The notes beneath the pieces are model-generated. The model made no database searches and was not told the DNA's origin. It saw nothing but the letters and a program-made list of their open reading frames with translations. A stretch of 8,036 nucleotides of DNA from Mariprofundaceae bacterium (GTDB taxonomy: Bacteria > Pseudomonadota > Zetaproteobacteria > Mariprofundales > Mariprofundaceae), in contig JAUZQP010000197.1 of the NCBI GenBank assembly GCA_030950965.1, forward strand, positions 1-8,036, given 5' to 3'. The position numbers and the translations under genes are program-made. Positions 6,569-8,036 of this stretch are shown piece by piece; the first letter of the stretch is position 1; every line of letters starts with the position of its first letter.

Positions 6569-7195
6569 TTACTCCTTCTCGGCTGGTTGCGCAGTCGCAT
6601 AACCATCTTGTACAGGTTTATCACGTATATCTGTGTATTTTTCTTTCCAGCTAGCTGGAGCCCATGTCTTCACCATGCTGTCAATAAAATCTGAACGTCC
6701 TTCAGGTGGTGCTGCGGCAGTAGAAGAGCCTTGATCTGATTTCAGTTCAGAAAGGAATACGGCAATATCATGGCGCGTTGCAACATCCAGCTCGGCCACG
6801 TAATCAGCTCGTTTAGGTGTGGGGCCATGATCGACGGTGGCGGCTCGGTAGTACTTTTCTGGGTCGCCCAAAAATGCTTCTAGCCAAGTCTCTGTACGAC
6901 GCGAGCCAATACCATCTAATTCGGCAGTACGTCCCATATTGGTACCATTACGCAAGGCTCGATGGCAGGTGGTACAACCATTCAGCCGAAACCCTTCAGA
7001 GCCGCGCTGCCCTGTCTCACTCAATTGGAAATGAGTTTTCATTTCAAACATGGGCTTATCATCCTTCGATTGGATGAACAACATGGCAATAAAGCCAAGG
7101 AAAGCCAGAACAACAAAGGCTCCCGCGACAATAAACATCATTTTTTCACCCGGTTTCATGGGTTGGGGGGATCTTTTTACACTCATGGGCGGCAT
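6569..7195 (-). CDS. Membrane-anchored monoheme cytochrome c
   Basis: A 208-residue electron carrier held in the inner membrane by one N-terminal helix (about 20-41, FIVAGAFVVLAFLGFIAMLF), with its heme domain in the periplasm. The heme-binding motif is CTTCH (74-78), followed by class I features: GTNMGRTAELDGIGSRRTETWLEAFLGDP, in two pieces at about 84-111. The usual distal Met-Pro ligand motif is missing; the corresponding loop reads VDHGPTPKRADYVAEL, so His123 or another residue may be the sixth ligand. The layout resembles the NorC-type anchored cytochromes. An Ala/Pro-rich linker (about 157-165) and a charged 40-residue tail extend the C-terminus. It is the first gene of the minus-strand string. 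The ATG at 7195 has AGGGG about 13 bases upstream; ATG 7186 is an alternative start. Confidence 0.92.
   Translation of the reverse strand: MPPMSVKRSPQPMKPGEKMMFIVAGAFVVLAFLGFIAMLFIQSKDDKPMFEMKTHFQLSETGQRGSEGFRLNGCTTCHRALRNGTNMGRTAELDGIGSRRTETWLEAFLGDPEKYYRAATVDHGPTPKRADYVAELDVATRHDIAVFLSELKSDQGSSTAAAPPEGRSDFIDSMVKTWAPASWKEKYTDIRDKPVQDGYATAQPAEKE
6572..6577 (-). promoter_or_regulatory. Ribosome binding site AAGGAG
   Basis: On the minus strand AAGGAG sits 6 bases before the ATG at 6565 and lies within the last codons of the cytochrome c gene. It is the strongest Shine-Dalgarno sequence in the string; it fixes the start of the four-helix protein and suggests that protein is made at a high level. 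Confidence 0.8.
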
Positions 7196-7304
7196 TATTA
7201 TGACACACCCCTGCTTTGCAAGCCGTCATTGCACCCTGCTTCTATTTACTCGGATGAATATTGGTAGTACGTTTGCTCATTATCCGCTTATAGTCATGGA
7301 GGTT
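7196..7304. promoter_or_regulatory. Divergent intergenic region with a small inverted repeat
   Basis: This 109-base gap separates the minus-strand gene string from the plus-strand lipoprotein gene and must hold the promoter or promoters for at least the string. I see no convincing -35/-10 pair on either strand. Inside it, TGCAA (7217-7221) and TTGCA (7229-7233) form an inverted repeat with a 7-base spacer, and the word CACCC(C)TGCTT occurs twice (7206-7216 and 7232-7241). These could be regulator-binding sites, but the arms are short. Confidence 0.35.
7298..7302 (+). promoter_or_regulatory. Ribosome binding site GGAGG deciding the lipoprotein start
   Basis: GGAGG lies 2 bases before the ATG at 7305 and 5 bases before the in-frame ATG at 7308. 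It rules out the much longer upstream open frame as the real start. By spacing the second ATG may be the one used. Confidence 0.7.
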
Positions 7305-7760
7305 ATGATGTTTCGAGTTGTGTTATCTTTGTTGGTTATGGTTTCGCTATCTGGCTGTTTATCCTCATTATCGGGCGATACCTACTCGCGCGATGAGGCT
7401 CGCACGGTGCATCAGGTGGAGTATGCAACCATTGAAGGGCTTCGCCCCATAGTGATTGAAGGCTCTAAAACGCCGATTGGCGTAATTCTTGGCGGCGCAA
7501 TGGGCGGCATCGGCGGCAGTGCAGTGGGTCGTGGACGTGGTCAAGCAGCAGCAACCGTACTCGGTGCAGCCGTGGGAGCAGCGGCTGGAGCAGTGGCAGA
7601 AGAGATGGGAACGCGCAAGCAAGGTGATGAAATCACCCTGCGTCGGGAAGATGGTTCGGTAATTTCGCTGGTTCAGGAGCGTAGCCCACGTATAACATTT
7701 AAAATAGGGGATCGTGTACGCATGCTGCGCAGCAACGGCATTATCCGCGTTACGCCATAA
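7305..7760 (+). CDS. SlyB/Pcp-like glycine-zipper outer-membrane lipoprotein
   Basis: A 151-residue lipoprotein. The signal peptide FRVVLSLLVMVSLSGC ends in a lipobox with lipidated Cys18 (numbering from ATG 7305). A conserved YSRDEARTVHQVEYATIEGL segment (27-46) precedes a glycine zipper (about 58-98: GVILGGAMGGIGGSAVG, then AAATVLGAAVGAAAGAVAEE), as in the 17-kDa antigen/SlyB family. The C-terminal EITLRREDGSVISLVQE and FKIGDRVRMLRSNGIIRVTP are the usual small beta domain. Members sit in the outer membrane, and in enterobacteria SlyB belongs to the PhoP-regulated envelope-stress response; regulation here is unknown. It is divergent from the cytochrome c gene string, and an open frame reaching back to 7050 overlaps that gene and is not the true start. 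Confidence 0.92.
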   Translation: MMFRVVLSLLVMVSLSGCLSSLSGDTYSRDEARTVHQVEYATIEGLRPIVIEGSKTPIGVILGGAMGGIGGSAVGRGRGQAAATVLGAAVGAAAGAVAEEMGTRKQGDEITLRREDGSVISLVQERSPRITFKIGDRVRMLRSNGIIRVTP

Positions 7761-7778
7761 TCTGAATTTATTCTGATT
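7759..7778 (+). repeat. Imperfect hairpin after the lipoprotein gene
   Basis: AATCTGAA and TTCTGATT flank a TTTA loop, giving an 8-bp stem with one T-T mismatch that begins at the stop codon. There is no T-tract after it, so terminator activity is doubtful. A near copy of its sequence, CTGAATTATTC, recurs at 7793-7803 (compare 7762-7773). Confidence 0.3.
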
Positions 7779-7937
7779 ATAACGGATTTAGCCTGAATTA
7801 TTCATAAATCGTCGTGATGATTGCGTAGAACCTTTGTTTGCAACGGATGCCTTGCTGGGAGTAGCGTACCAATGGTATCCTGCCTAAATCCCTGCGTAAA
7901 TACGACATGTAAAAATATAACTTCCTTAATTATCAGC

Positions 7938-7980
7938 ACGTAGGTTGGGTAGAGCGAAGCGAAACCCAACAAAGCCACGT
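7938..7980. repeat. REP-like intergenic palindrome
   Basis: The arms GTTGGGT (7944-7950) and ACCCAAC (7964-7970) pair perfectly around a 13-base loop containing GCGAAGCG; ACGT tetramers lie on each side (7938-7941 and 7977-7980). This TAGGTTGGGT...GCGAAGCG...ACCCAACA pattern is, to my knowledge, a widespread dispersed palindrome in proteobacteria. The rest of the noncoding stretch 7779-8036 shows no gene, RNA or insertion sequence that I can support. Confidence 0.7.
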
Positions 7981-8036
7981 ACCCACAAATGCCACGCCCC
8001 CCATACACACAATACACGAATAACATACACCATTGA

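Noticed and set aside
7289..7294. TATAGT as a -10 box for the SlyB-like gene
   Set aside because: A start site about 7 bases on would fall in the Shine-Dalgarno sequence, and no -35 lies at the right distance.
7050..7304. Upstream extension of the SlyB-like gene
   Set aside because: It overlaps the cytochrome c gene, and the GGAGG plus signal peptide place the start at 7305/7308.
7802..8026. 74-aa minus-strand open frame
   Set aside because: It runs through the REP-like palindrome and yields the peptide (GFASLYPTY) typical of spurious frames over this repeat; it has no family signal.
1..8036. CRISPR arrays, tRNA/rRNA genes, insertion sequences
   Set aside because: No regularly spaced repeats, cloverleaf sequences or transposase frames were seen on either strand.

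Overview
The window looks like a chromosomal segment of a Gram-negative proteobacterium, probably gamma- or beta-like. The support is a SurA-type periplasmic chaperone, two lipobox lipoproteins (one a SlyB/Pcp-type glycine-zipper protein), a PdxA, and a GTTGGGT...ACCCAAC palindrome of a kind scattered through many proteobacterial genomes. Species cannot be named from this sequence.

Layout, left to right. Positions 1-165 (+) hold the 3' end of an unrecognised gene that converges on a type II restriction-modification pair. The pair is on the minus strand: a C5-cytosine methyltransferase (248-1792) and a TdeIII-like restriction endonuclease (1792 to about 2634). This block is visibly AT-rich with a lysine/asparagine/isoleucine-rich protein bias, unlike the more balanced DNA on either side, and reads as a horizontally acquired island placed directly behind pdxA.

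Positions 2723-7195 form one tight minus-strand gene string. In transcription order it is: membrane-anchored monoheme cytochrome c; a short four-helix protein resembling the first helices of heme-copper oxidase/NorB subunit I; a thioredoxin-like lipoprotein with a CxxC site; a two-helix membrane protein of unknown function; surA; pdxA. Adjacent genes overlap or are separated by 3 bases, so a single operon is likely. It joins a small electron-transfer/thiol-redox module to outer-membrane protein folding (SurA) and pyridoxal phosphate synthesis (PdxA). The usual enterobacterial partners lptD (before surA) and rsmA (after pdxA) are not here.

Positions 7196-7304 are a divergent intergenic region with a small inverted repeat. 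A SlyB-like lipoprotein gene (7305-7760, +) follows, and the last ~275 bases are noncoding with an imperfect hairpin and a REP-like palindrome.

The most interesting items are the mini heme-copper-oxidase-like protein with its cytochrome c, which lacks the usual Met-Pro ligand motif; the possible redox link to SurA, whose mature form has exactly two cysteines, one near each end; and the R-M island with its endonuclease-first, TAATG-coupled arrangement.
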